Positions 1 to 8,784 of a stretch of 64,000 nucleotides of DNA are shown here, piece by piece; positions within the stretch are counted from its first letter, which is position 1, and each line of letters begins with the position of its first letter. Under the pieces are notes generated by a model. It was not told where the DNA came from. It made no database searches and worked only from the letters and a program-made list of their open reading frames with translations. Origin of the DNA: Bacteroidales bacterium. Lineage in GTDB: Bacteria > Bacteroidota > Bacteroidia > Bacteroidales > GCA-2748055. The translations under genes were made by a program, and so were the position numbers. The DNA lies in NCBI GenBank assembly GCA_029931975.1, contig JAOZQY010000007.1, positions 1 through 64,000 on the forward strand, written 5' to 3'.

Positions 1-30
1 GAGCAGTACTAATTGCCCGTGAGCTTTTTT
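1..30 (+). rRNA. 23S ribosomal RNA, 3' tip (partial)
   Basis: The first ~30 bases read GTACTAATTGCCCGTGAG, which fits the conserved 3' end of bacterial 23S rRNA (GGUACUAAU followed by a GUGAGGCUU-like ending). A 5S gene follows about 50 bases later in the usual order. The body of the gene lies before the window and the exact 3' end is approximate. Confidence 0.75.
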
Positions 31-82
31 CAAGGCTATTTAAAAGATACTTCTTTCGATATGTCAATCTTATTGAAGACTT

Positions 83-190
83 TAGGTGACTATTGCATTG
101 GGGAACCACCTCTTACCATTCCGAACAGAGAAGTTAAGCCCAATTGCGCCGATGGTACTGCGTATTGTGGGAGAGTAGGTCGTCGCCTAT
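83..190 (+). rRNA. rrf: 5S ribosomal RNA
   Basis: About 108 nt with the 5S signature CCATTCCGAACAGAGAAGTT and the closing helix formed by 83-90 (TAGGTGAC) and 182-189 (GTCGCCTA). It sits just behind the 23S tip and just before a strong terminator, as expected for the last gene of an rRNA operon. An open reading frame that crosses it is a chance frame. Confidence 0.95.
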
Positions 191-197
191 CTTATTT

Positions 198-231
198 AAT
201 CCCATCCGCCACAAGCGGATGGGATTTTTTT
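198..231 (+). terminator. Rho-independent terminator of the rRNA operon
   Basis: A perfect 12-bp stem (198-209 with 215-226), a 5-nt loop CACAA and a T run ending at 231. It lies 8 nt after the 5S gene and should end the rRNA transcript. Confidence 0.93.
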
Positions 232-256
232 GTAGGTCTTTTTAACAATTCAGGTA

Positions 257-332
257 AGGGGAAGGGATATTTGGTGAGGAAACCTAAGCTGGTGTAGCCA
301 GGTTCAGTTACGAACTAAATATCCCTTCCCCT
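257..332. repeat. Cloverleaf-like inverted repeat behind the rRNA operon
   Basis: Perfect 16-bp inverted arms (257-272 and 317-332, core GGGGAAGGGATATTT) enclose 44 nt that can form three short hairpins: GGT/ACC (273-275/282-284), CTGG/CCAG (289-292/298-301) and GTTC/GAAC (302-305/312-315). The outline is a closed four-way junction. There is no T run, so it is not a simple terminator, and it lacks tRNA features. It may be a dispersed palindromic repeat, a structured RNA or an mRNA leader. The rest of 233-419 shows nothing else recognisable. Confidence 0.6.
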
Positions 333-419
333 CTTAATAACTTGTTTGTTTCTAAAGAGGTAAATAAGAAATAAATCCGTGCCTGCGTTATAACTTAGTA
401 TTTCATAGCACATTCGCTT

Positions 420-2390
420 GTGAGGAGATTTTATTACATATTTTTATTACTTTTTTTTACTTCCGTATTTACATACGGACAAGTGATAGACACAACCAGG
501 AAGATCAATACCTGGATGTTGAAGCATAACTATACCCGTTTCGAAGAGGTTCTGCTTGATACCAACACACATCAGTTAGAGCGAGATTACAATCCGATAC
601 ATAAGGAAGGATTTTCTTATGAATCTACTGGGATTCTGGCACATGCCGTGAACCATGTAGATTTTATGCTGCGCCCCGATCCATCCACTTTCCTGTTTGG
701 CAGAGCCTGGGACCCCTACCTTAAAACACCGGAGCGAACCATATTCTTCAATACCAAAACACCTTTTACCGCACTCAGTTATTCTACTAATCTTTTTATC
801 AATAAGGCGCCTGAAGAAAATATAGCGGTTTTACATACACAGAATGCATCTCCTTACACCAACTTTGGAATTGATTTCAATATTCTGGCTGGTAAACCTT
901 TTTATACCAACCAGGAGACCCGGGCGACTCGTGTGGGCTTGTTCGGAAGCCATGCAAAGAACAGGTATAGCATTTTTGGCACCTTTTATTATAATAATTT
1001 TAATGCCAGTGAAAATGGCGGAATTACGGAGGTAGATTCATTTCTGCTAGGTACAAAAGATGATTGGTGGCTTTATGAAGTGAATCTTGAGGCGGCTAAA
1101 TCTCAATACAGGAACTGGTCATTTTTTACCACTCAGAAATATAATTTGGTGGAGAGACAGACCTCCACAGACAGTCTGGGTAATACAAGTTCCCATGGGA
1201 AGACGCTCTCTTTATCCCACCAGCTTTTGATAAAGCGGCAGATTAAAGCCTACCATGATGTGGTCGATCTCGATTCAATCTCTCCGGTTTACAGCAACTA
1301 TTATTACGAGTCGCCAATTGCCTTTGACTCCGCTTCGGAGGATAAAATCTCCAATGTTCTACAGGTAATCCTTGGCGATCCTGATTATGATAAGATTTCG
1401 GCAAGGATCCAGGCAGGACATGAATTCAGACGATTTGGAATGCTTTCACCTGTACCAAAGAAGGTTTTTTCCCATTTGGATGCCATTCCAGGTGACCCCC
1501 CTGAGGTGGACTTTGTCTTCAGGGATTCTGCTGTTGCAGGTTTCAATAATGCTTATTACAATGATCTCTATCTTGGCTTTCACCTGGCCGGTCCAACCAC
1601 AGGAATCTGGGATTGGGTCATTGACGGAAAGTACTACCTGCTGGGATACAATCAGAACGATTTTAATCTGCACGCCACTTTTTCCAGGGAGCTTGGAGGA
1701 AAGACAGACCTGGGCCTGAGAGGAAGCTTTGAATCGATGCGTCCACATTATTTTACCAATCACTATTCATCCTCGTTTTTTGAGTGGGATCACGATTTTC
1801 CCTCCACACTCAGAATCAAGGGAGAGGCTTTTATTCTAAGTGATGAACTTGAAACAGATATCAGGCTGGGGGCAGCTTATATCTCCAACTATATATATTG
1901 GGATCAGGATGCCATGCCGCAGTTATACGATCAGGACATTCTGGTACTGTCAGCTCATTTAGCAAAACATTTTAAATTCTCAGGTTTCAACTCAGACACC
2001 AGGTTACTGGTACAGTATACTACAGCAGATGAGGTTCTTAGTCTGCCTATAGCTAGCGTGTATACATCCAACTACTGGAAACAGTCGCTCTTTAAAGGAG
2101 CCCTGGTTGCAGATTTGGGATTTGATCTCAACTATACGACCAAATACCGGGCCAGTGCATATATGCCTGCCACCGGAATCTTTCATCTTCAGGAGGAGGC
2201 TGATGTGGGTGGATACCCCTTCCTGAATGTATTTCTTTCGTTTCGCGTAAAAACGGTGCGTATGGTTTTCTCCTACAACAATGTGCTGCTTGGACTTGGA
2301 CCTGTGGGGAATAACTTTTTCACCTCCTACTCTTATCCCATGAAGCCCCGGAATTTCAGGCTTGGGCTGGTGTGGTACTTCTATGATTGA
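420..2390 (+). CDS. putative outer-membrane porin (Porin_10-like)
   Basis: A 656-residue protein with a signal peptide (residues 1-21, ending TYGQ) and no inner-membrane segments afterwards. The body is rich in alternating aromatic/polar strands typical of an outer-membrane beta-barrel, and the N-terminus (IDTTRKINTWMLKHNYTRFE) resembles the Bacteroidota putative porin family with DUF/Pfam name Porin_10. It ends in a C-terminal strand finishing with aromatic residues (LVWYFYD). The start is GTG at 420; no good ribosome-binding site is visible, but this start gives a proper signal peptide. The transglycosylase gene begins inside its last codons. The substrate cannot be inferred. Confidence 0.72.
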   Translation: MRRFYYIFLLLFFTSVFTYGQVIDTTRKINTWMLKHNYTRFEEVLLDTNTHQLERDYNPIHKEGFSYESTGILAHAVNHVDFMLRPDPSTFLFGRAWDPYLKTPERTIFFNTKTPFTALSYSTNLFINKAPEENIAVLHTQNASPYTNFGIDFNILAGKPFYTNQETRATRVGLFGSHAKNRYSIFGTFYYNNFNASENGGITEVDSFLLGTKDDWWLYEVNLEAAKSQYRNWSFFTTQKYNLVERQTSTDSLGNTSSHGKTLSLSHQLLIKRQIKAYHDVVDLDSISPVYSNYYYESPIAFDSASEDKISNVLQVILGDPDYDKISARIQAGHEFRRFGMLSPVPKKVFSHLDAIPGDPPEVDFVFRDSAVAGFNNAYYNDLYLGFHLAGPTTGIWDWVIDGKYYLLGYNQNDFNLHATFSRELGGKTDLGLRGSFESMRPHYFTNHYSSSFFEWDHDFPSTLRIKGEAFILSDELETDIRLGAAYISNYIYWDQDAMPQLYDQDILVLSAHLAKHFKFSGFNSDTRLLVQYTTADEVLSLPIASVYTSNYWKQSLFKGALVADLGFDLNYTTKYRASAYMPATGIFHLQEEADVGGYPFLNVFLSFRVKTVRMVFSYNNVLLGLGPVGNNFFTSYSYPMKPRNFRLGLVWYFYD

Positions 2391-3888
2391 AAGCCTAAAA
2401 TACAGAGCACAACTCATCTTACTGCTGGTTCCCCTGGCTCTCTTCCCGGGATCATGTAATCGCAGTGGAGAACCCAGGTTTCGCGATGTGGACCAGATGA
2501 AACCAGAGCGGGTTTATAACATGGATCTTATTAGGCAAAGAGGTGTTCTTAAGGTGGTTACAGAATACAACTCCATCAGTTATTTTATCTACCGTGGTCA
2601 GCCTCTGGGATTTCAGTATGAAATGTTGCAGGAGCTGGCAAACTATATGGATCTTGCCCTGGAAGTAAGTGTGTGCAATGATCTTGACAGGAATTTTAGT
2701 GATCTGCAGGAGGGATACGTGGATATGATTGCCATGAACCTGACCATTACATCAAAAAGAAAGAAAGAGCTTGCATTTACCGCACCACTCCTTCAAACCA
2801 GGCAGGTACTTGTGCAGAGAAAGCCCCTGCAATGGGAGCTTATGAATTCTAAGCAGCAAGAGTCTTCCGTACTCCGTAACCAACTGGACCTGGATGGAAA
2901 GGTTGTGTATGTGCAGGCCGGATCTGTATATGAAGCCCGCTTGCGTTCTTTATCCAATGAGATTGGCGGTGGGATCGATATCAGGACAGTGAATCTTGAA
3001 TCGGAACAGTTGATCCAGCGAGTGGCACTGGGAGAGATTGATTATACCGTTTGTGATGAGAACGTGGGCCTTGTGAATACCACCTATTTTCCACAGCTGG
3101 ATGTGGGAACGGCCATTTCTTTTCCCCAGAATGTTGCCTGGGCGGTCCATCCCGGTTCCGACAGCCTTAAAAGAGTGATTGACCAATGGGTCACAGATTA
3201 CCGGAAGACCAGTCGTTATGCAATTTTGTACAACAAGTATTTCAAAAACAGGCATGCTTACAGGAACATCCACAGTGAGTATTATACCCTGGGAAGTGGA
3301 AAAATTTCACAATTCGATGAGGTGATCAGGAAGGAGAGTGATCGCATTGGATGGGACTGGAGACTTATGGCGTCTCTTATTTACCAGGAATCGAGATTCA
3401 ACTCTGATGCAGTTTCCTGGGCCGGGGCATTTGGATTGATGCAGATGATGCCGGTGACAGCAAAAAATTATGGAATTACCCGGGATTCATCACCGGCGGA
3501 GCAGATCAGGGCAGGTGCCAGTTTTATCAAATGGCTTGATGATCGTTTGATTGATGTGATCACAGACAGGGATGAACGGATTAAATTTATCCTGGCTTCC
3601 TATAACATTGGACTGGGACATATTCAGGATGCCAGGAGACTGGCGGAACGCTATGATGACGATCCCAATATATGGCACGGAAGCGTAGAAGAATGGTTGT
3701 TGAAGAAAGCCGATCCGGAATATTATACCGATCCGGTTGTGCGCTATGGATTTGCGCGTGGAATAGAGACCTATAACTATGTGAAAGATATTTTGGAACG
3801 CTATGAACACTACAAAAACATCCTGAATGATGATGCTATTGCAGTCTGGCGGCCAATTGAAGAACTTCGCTCAGCATCATGGCAGTAG
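2383..3888 (+). CDS. mltF: MltF-like lytic murein transglycosylase
   Basis: A 501-residue lipoprotein-like protein. The start at 2383 (ATG inside the ATGATTGA overlap with the porin stop) is preferred to the longer frame because it leads straight into the signal segment ending LFPGSC, a weak lipobox. Residues ~45-290 resemble a periplasmic solute-binding domain (SBP_bac_3), and ~310-440 form an SLT lytic transglycosylase domain with catalytic Glu336 in YQESRF followed by GAFGLMQMMP. This two-domain order is that of MltF. It should cleave peptidoglycan glycan strands to 1,6-anhydromuropeptides at the cell wall. The 3' end overlaps a Nudix relic on the other strand. Confidence 0.9.
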   Translation: MIESLKYRAQLILLLVPLALFPGSCNRSGEPRFRDVDQMKPERVYNMDLIRQRGVLKVVTEYNSISYFIYRGQPLGFQYEMLQELANYMDLALEVSVCNDLDRNFSDLQEGYVDMIAMNLTITSKRKKELAFTAPLLQTRQVLVQRKPLQWELMNSKQQESSVLRNQLDLDGKVVYVQAGSVYEARLRSLSNEIGGGIDIRTVNLESEQLIQRVALGEIDYTVCDENVGLVNTTYFPQLDVGTAISFPQNVAWAVHPGSDSLKRVIDQWVTDYRKTSRYAILYNKYFKNRHAYRNIHSEYYTLGSGKISQFDEVIRKESDRIGWDWRLMASLIYQESRFNSDAVSWAGAFGLMQMMPVTAKNYGITRDSSPAEQIRAGASFIKWLDDRLIDVITDRDERIKFILASYNIGLGHIQDARRLAERYDDDPNIWHGSVEEWLLKKADPEYYTDPVVRYGFARGIETYNYVKDILERYEHYKNILNDDAIAVWRPIEELRSASWQ

Positions 3889-4045
3889 CACCCCAGATTT
3901 TTTCGTTTTTCAAGCTGTAGAATGGGACCTCCATGGATCTTCCTTGGTGCTTATGTGTTTCTGATCCGCTGTTGGCTGGATATGGCAATGCAGCAAGTAG
4001 TGCTTCAATGACATACCGAACCTCCACAGGGCCAGGATAGCAGCC
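3836..4045 (-). pseudogene. relic of a Nudix (CoA pyrophosphatase-like) hydrolase
   Basis: About 70 codons whose C-terminus reads EVPFYSLKNEKIWGATAMMLSE, close to the conserved end of NudL/YeaB-type Nudix hydrolases, which are normally ~200 residues. The Nudix box (GX5EX7REUXEEXGU) and everything before it are missing: reading upstream in frame runs into the stop codon of the LolE-type gene. The fragment has only a GTG as possible start (4025-4027) and its end overlaps the mltF 3' end by 53 bp. I read it as the 3' remnant of a gene whose front was deleted when it came to lie against the permease gene. Confidence 0.62.
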
Positions 4046-4054
4046 TTTATTTAA

Positions 4055-5299
4055 CTAATTAAAGCGGATGCTCTTGTCAGGAGAGATCCGTGCGATGATT
4101 CCTGAAGGAATCAGCAGAAATAGGAAGGTGATAAGCAAGGTTCCTGCATTGAGTAAGAGCAGATGACCCAGGTTCAGGTTGATGGGTACTGTATCCAGGT
4201 AGTAGGAGGTGGGATCGAGCGATATAAGTCCCAGGTATTTCTGTGCCAGGCAGATGAGCACTCCGAACAAGTTTCCCCACAACAGACCCACCAGGGTCAG
4301 GTAAGCCGACTGGTACATGAATATTTTACGTATCGAGACGTTATCTGTGCCCAGTGCTTTCAGAATCCCAATCATATTGGTTCGTTCCAGGATCAGGATC
4401 AGCAGTCCGGAAATCATATTAAAACCGGCCACCACCAGCATCAGTATAATCAGGACAATCACATTCATATCCTGAAGGTTCAGCCAGTCAAATATCTGTG
4501 TGTTTTTCTCACGGATGTTTTCCACCCTTAATCGGCTGCCATCAGCCAGGAATTCAAAACCGACCTGTTCCCTGACTGTCCCTGTAAGTTCCGGCAAATC
4601 GTCCATCTTATCGATAAGCACCTCATATCCGCTTACCTCTCCGTTTCGCCAGTCGTTCAGGCGTTGTACCTGCTTGATATCTGCAAAGATATAAAGCTGG
4701 TCAAACTGCTCCAGGCTGGTATTAAAGATGCCGCTGATGGTAAATGTTCTGGCTCGTGGAGGGTCCTGTATGAAGTACATAGTAAAACGTTCGCCCACAC
4801 CCAGTTTCAGCAGTCTGGCTGTGGAGCTTGAGAGTACAACACTGTTGCTTCTCACGGTATCACTGACAGTGAAAATTTCCCCCTCCGTCAGGTGCTTTTC
4901 AATGAAAGACCAATCGTAACTTTGATCAATGCCCTTCAGAACAGCCCCATGAATTTCTTCACCGGTTTTTATAATTCCGGCTTTAATGGCAAAAGCTTGT
5001 ACATTTTTAATCCCTTTTATCTCCCTGATCTGTGCTATACTTTCCAGTTTGCCCGGAACTGGTGCCGTTTCGTAGGAGAGATTCGAATCCATATTCTGGA
5101 TCTGTATATGGGCACTGAATCCGGTTACTTTAGCGGAGATTTCCTTTTTAAAACCTGTGATTATGGCTACTGCCACGATCATCACAGCCAGGCTTAGCGC
5201 AATACCAAAAATAGCAATGCCTAGAATGGAACGAGAGAAGCTGCGGCCCTCACGCCTGCTGCCGATCATTCGGCGAACGATAAATAATTCGGTATTCAA
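4055..5299 (-). CDS. FtsX/LolE-type lipoprotein-releasing permease
   Basis: A 414-residue ABC permease of the LolC/LolE (MacB_PCD plus FtsX) type. It has an N-terminal membrane segment (~25-48, ending MIVAVAIITGF), a large periplasmic domain (~50-270) and three C-terminal segments (~280-305, ~325-350, ~375-405), the middle one following the FtsX-like GILKALG motif. The family extracts outer-membrane lipoproteins from the inner membrane with the LolD ATPase, which is not in this window. The gene stands alone on its strand. Specific Lol function is inferred from the family; related FtsX permeases are hard to tell apart. Confidence 0.83.
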   Translation of the reverse strand: MNTELFIVRRMIGSRREGRSFSRSILGIAIFGIALSLAVMIVAVAIITGFKKEISAKVTGFSAHIQIQNMDSNLSYETAPVPGKLESIAQIREIKGIKNVQAFAIKAGIIKTGEEIHGAVLKGIDQSYDWSFIEKHLTEGEIFTVSDTVRSNSVVLSSSTARLLKLGVGERFTMYFIQDPPRARTFTISGIFNTSLEQFDQLYIFADIKQVQRLNDWRNGEVSGYEVLIDKMDDLPELTGTVREQVGFEFLADGSRLRVENIREKNTQIFDWLNLQDMNVIVLIILMLVVAGFNMISGLLILILERTNMIGILKALGTDNVSIRKIFMYQSAYLTLVGLLWGNLFGVLICLAQKYLGLISLDPTSYYLDTVPINLNLGHLLLLNAGTLLITFLFLLIPSGIIARISPDKSIRFN

Positions 5300-5352
5300 T
5301 GATTATTAATTCAGTTTTTCAAATGTAACCATCTTTTAGCTATTTTTAGGCG

Positions 5353-6534
5353 ATGAGCAGACTGTTGATATCCACATTCTTTCTCGTGAGTGGATTGGTG
5401 GCATCGTGTTCCGCTGAGACCCTTCCGGTGCGATGTGGTGCGGATCGGATGGACCATTACCTGCATTTGATAGAAGGAAAGCAGATTGGCATTGTTGCCA
5501 ATCATACATCGCTTGTAGGAAATAGACATCTGGTGGACACCCTGATTGCCAGCGGAGTGGGGAGGGGCCAGATTGTGAAAGTGTTTGCACCGGAACATGG
5601 ATTTCGTGGAGACCATGCTGCCGGGACAAAGATTGAAGATGGTATTGACCCTCTGACAGGAATACAGGTAGTATCACTTTATGGCAGTCACAAGAAACCC
5701 GGGCAGGAAGAGCTGGCCGGCATCGAATTAATGATTTTTGATCTCCAGGATGTGGGGACACGTTTTTTTACTTATATCTCCACACTTCATTATGTGATGG
5801 AGGCCTGTGCGGAATATCATATCCCCCTGCTGCTCCTGGACCGGCCAAATCCCAACGGGGGATATGTGGACGGACCCATGCTCGATTCATCTTACTCCTC
5901 TTTTGTGGGGATGCATCCTGTGCCAGTAGTCTATGGGCTGACCATTGGAGAGTTGGCAGGAATGATCAATGGTGAGGGATGGCTTGTTAATGGGATCAGG
6001 TGTGAGCTGACAGTTATTCCCTGTGAGGGCTACTACCATGGGAAATTATACTCCATGCCGGTAAAACCCTCTCCGAATCTTCCCAATGACCATGCCGTTC
6101 TCTTGTATCCTTCCACTTGTTTTTTCGAAGGGACCGTGATCAGCGAGGGAAGGGGAACTGGCATGCCTTTTGAAGTATATGGACATCCCGATTTGCAGGG
6201 AAGCTTCAGTTTTATTCCTGAGGTAATACCAGGGGTATCAGGACAGCCCAAGCTTGTGGGTCAAATCTGCTATGGGGCCGACCTGAGGGAGTTTATCCCC
6301 AGGGAGGGGTGGAGCAGAATACAGCTACAGTGGTTGCTTGAAGCATACAGGGCATTCCCAAGAAAAGAAATTTTCTTTAGCCCCTACTTTGATAAGCTGG
6401 CGGGAACAGATGCATTGAGGAAAATGATTGAAGCCGGATGGGGGGAAGAACGAATCAGGGCCAGCTGGAAGGAGGAACTGGAGGAATTTAAATTAACACG
6501 AAGTAATTATCTGATATATGATGAGCATAAATAG
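5353..6534 (+). CDS. namZ: DUF1343 / NamZ-type exo-N-acetylmuramidase
   Basis: A 393-residue protein with a lipoprotein signal (LVASC, Cys19). It matches the DUF1343 family now named NamZ: GIVANHTS, FAPEHGFRG, D-GIQVVSLYG, FDLQDVGTRFFTYISTL and LDRPNPNGG are all present in the expected order. Members remove N-acetylmuramic acid from the non-reducing end of peptidoglycan fragments, so the protein probably works in cell-wall turnover or recycling at the membrane surface. Its last 17 bases overlap the start of the CotH-family gene, implying co-transcription. Length is normal for the family. Confidence 0.88.
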   Translation: MSRLLISTFFLVSGLVASCSAETLPVRCGADRMDHYLHLIEGKQIGIVANHTSLVGNRHLVDTLIASGVGRGQIVKVFAPEHGFRGDHAAGTKIEDGIDPLTGIQVVSLYGSHKKPGQEELAGIELMIFDLQDVGTRFFTYISTLHYVMEACAEYHIPLLLLDRPNPNGGYVDGPMLDSSYSSFVGMHPVPVVYGLTIGELAGMINGEGWLVNGIRCELTVIPCEGYYHGKLYSMPVKPSPNLPNDHAVLLYPSTCFFEGTVISEGRGTGMPFEVYGHPDLQGSFSFIPEVIPGVSGQPKLVGQICYGADLREFIPREGWSRIQLQWLLEAYRAFPRKEIFFSPYFDKLAGTDALRKMIEAGWGEERIRASWKEELEEFKLTRSNYLIYDEHK

Positions 6535-8779
6535 AGTAGCACCAGGAATACTTTTTTTCCTTACCCTTCTTGCCGGCAGCCGGTATACAGATGCCCAGGT
6601 AATACATCCCGAGGCGGGATTTTTATTTGATGACGCTGAGGTTCCACGTATCGATCTGACTATCTCCCAATCAAACCTGCAGAGTCTCTACGCAGATCCG
6701 GAAAGCAACAGTGAGTACTATGCGGTATTCAATTTTACCCGGGCCGAAAGTACTGTTGGACCACTGGATGTGGGACTGAGGTTCCGGGGCGATACCATCC
6801 GGAACAAGCAGAAAAAATCCTTCCGTATCTCATTTAACTCTTTCGATTCTGATGATAATCTGTATGGAATTGAAAAGATGGATCTTAATGCCGAGGTGAA
6901 TGATCCTTCCCTGGTACGCTCCAAGCTGGCCTGGGATCTGTTTCGCTATCTGGGTGTTCCCGCTTCGCGAAGCAATCACGTTTTGCTCTATATCAACAAT
7001 TCTTTTTACGGAGTCTATCTAAATACTGAACATATTGATGAGAAGTTTGTGAAATCGAGGTTCGATAACAATGACGGCAACCTCTACAGGAACCTCTGGC
7101 CGGCCGACCTTGCCTACCTGGGTACTGCTCAGAGTGCTTATAAATATGAATATGAAGGCCGGCGTGCCTATGCCTTGCGTACCAATGAAGACTGGGATGA
7201 TTACATTGATCTGGCCCAATTTATTACAAGTCTGGATCAATACAGCGGAGAGCAGCTGAAAGATGAACTGGAAAAGCTGATCAATGTTCAGCAATACCTG
7301 AAGGTTATGGCTGTGGATGTGATGAGTGGCAACTGGGATGGTTATTCGGGCGATAAAAATAACTTTTATCTCTACCACGACCAGGTGAGTGGCAGGTTTG
7401 AATATATTCCCTACAACCTGGAGAACAGCTATGGTATTGATTTCAGGGGAGAGGACTGGTCGTCCCGTTCCATATACAGCTGGAACCTTGATCTTCGTCC
7501 CCTGTATGAAAAGATACTTGGAGTGGAGGAGTATAAGGCGCAGTATACCATGTACATCAAACAGCTTGCTGCCTATTCAGCTTCGTCCATACTCGGTGAA
7601 AAGCTGACACGTTGGAATCTGCAGATCAGTGATTATGTGGCCCAGGATCCTTTCTATTCCCTGGACTGGGGGTATACTTTTACTGATTTCCAGGGAGCCA
7701 TGACCAGTGCCTGGGGTCAGCATGTGGATTACGGTGTTCAGGAGTTTATGCTTGCCCGTGCTACATCAGCGCTGGCAGAGTGTATAGATGTGGATGCTTT
7801 TCCACTCTTTTCTTATGTGAAGGTGGAGCCACGTTCAGACAGGATTGACCTTGCATGGACTGCCGAAGATGATGAATCGGGGTTTACCACTACGTTGCAT
7901 TACAGGATCGATCAGGGTAGCTGGAACACGGTTTTGAAGGACTCTCCTACAGAAATTGACCCTGTTTCGGGACATTTTAGCTACCGCGATACCATCCGCC
8001 CCCAGGCTGATTCCGCTGAGGTGGAACTCTATTTTACGATTGTTGATCAGGGTGGACAGGAAAATCGCTTTCCCGATACCAGCATGGTCATCTCCTATCC
8101 GCTTATTTCCGGGCCGCTTTATATCAATGAATTTTCCGCCTCAAACCAGAGTACGAAAATGGACGAGTTTGGAGAATACGAGGATTGGATGGAGGTTTTT
8201 AATGCCTCCGATGAAGAGGTCTGGCTGGCCAGTTATTTCCTGAGCGACAATATGGGATCACCAGGGAAATACAGATTTCCGGAACTCTACCTTAAGCCAG
8301 GAGGGTTCTACCTCGTATGGCTCGACGATGATGAGGACCAGGGCGTCAATCATGCTCCCTTTAAAATAAGCAAGGACGGAGAAGAGCTGCGGCTTTCGAA
8401 GATGCCTTCTTCCGGTTTTCATCTGGTGGATTCAGTGAAATTCGGGCCACAGCAATCGGATATATCCATGGGCCGCCTGGTGGATGGAGACCCGGAGTGG
8501 ATCCTCTTCCCGTCTCCTACGCCAGGTTATTCCAATCTGAGTACCAGTGTGGATGATATTTCGCTTTTAGAGAAGCCACTTGGCGTATACCCCAATCCGG
8601 TTAGTGAGGGATTGTTATATTTTAATAAGAGGGTCAGTGGTGTCATTTATAACCTTATGGGCCAGCGAATGATAGAGCTTGAGGATGCAGAATATGCAGG
8701 CATACCCATGCTGGGTGCGGGAGTCTATATATTCAGATCAATTAAGGGTGAGTCTGTCAGATTCATCGTTAGCCGATAA
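6518..8779 (+). CDS. CotH-family protein with lamin-tail and T9SS type A sorting domain
   Basis: A 753-residue secreted protein. A signal peptide (to about residue 27, ending TDAQ) is followed by a CotH-kinase-like region (~40-340; GLRFRGDTIRNKQKKSFRI, then SGNWDGYSGDKNNFYLY), a fibronectin-like stretch, a lamin-tail domain (~535-650; INEFSASN...EDWMEVFNAS) and a C-terminal type IX sorting domain (~682-753; VYPNPVSEG...MGQRM). It should be exported by the T9SS and attached to or released from the cell surface. CotH proteins act on other proteins or bind at surfaces; the target here is unknown. ATG at 6518 or 6521 are both possible. It overlaps the namZ-like gene by 17 bp. Confidence 0.85.
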   Translation: MMSINRVAPGILFFLTLLAGSRYTDAQVIHPEAGFLFDDAEVPRIDLTISQSNLQSLYADPESNSEYYAVFNFTRAESTVGPLDVGLRFRGDTIRNKQKKSFRISFNSFDSDDNLYGIEKMDLNAEVNDPSLVRSKLAWDLFRYLGVPASRSNHVLLYINNSFYGVYLNTEHIDEKFVKSRFDNNDGNLYRNLWPADLAYLGTAQSAYKYEYEGRRAYALRTNEDWDDYIDLAQFITSLDQYSGEQLKDELEKLINVQQYLKVMAVDVMSGNWDGYSGDKNNFYLYHDQVSGRFEYIPYNLENSYGIDFRGEDWSSRSIYSWNLDLRPLYEKILGVEEYKAQYTMYIKQLAAYSASSILGEKLTRWNLQISDYVAQDPFYSLDWGYTFTDFQGAMTSAWGQHVDYGVQEFMLARATSALAECIDVDAFPLFSYVKVEPRSDRIDLAWTAEDDESGFTTTLHYRIDQGSWNTVLKDSPTEIDPVSGHFSYRDTIRPQADSAEVELYFTIVDQGGQENRFPDTSMVISYPLISGPLYINEFSASNQSTKMDEFGEYEDWMEVFNASDEEVWLASYFLSDNMGSPGKYRFPELYLKPGGFYLVWLDDDEDQGVNHAPFKISKDGEELRLSKMPSSGFHLVDSVKFGPQQSDISMGRLVDGDPEWILFPSPTPGYSNLSTSVDDISLLEKPLGVYPNPVSEGLLYFNKRVSGVIYNLMGQRMIELEDAEYAGIPMLGAGVYIFRSIKGESVRFIVSR

Positions 8780-8784
8780 TGGGA

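Noticed and set aside
13..297. Open reading frame of 94 codons at the window start
   Set aside because: It runs through the 5S rRNA and its terminator; the codons are rRNA sequence.
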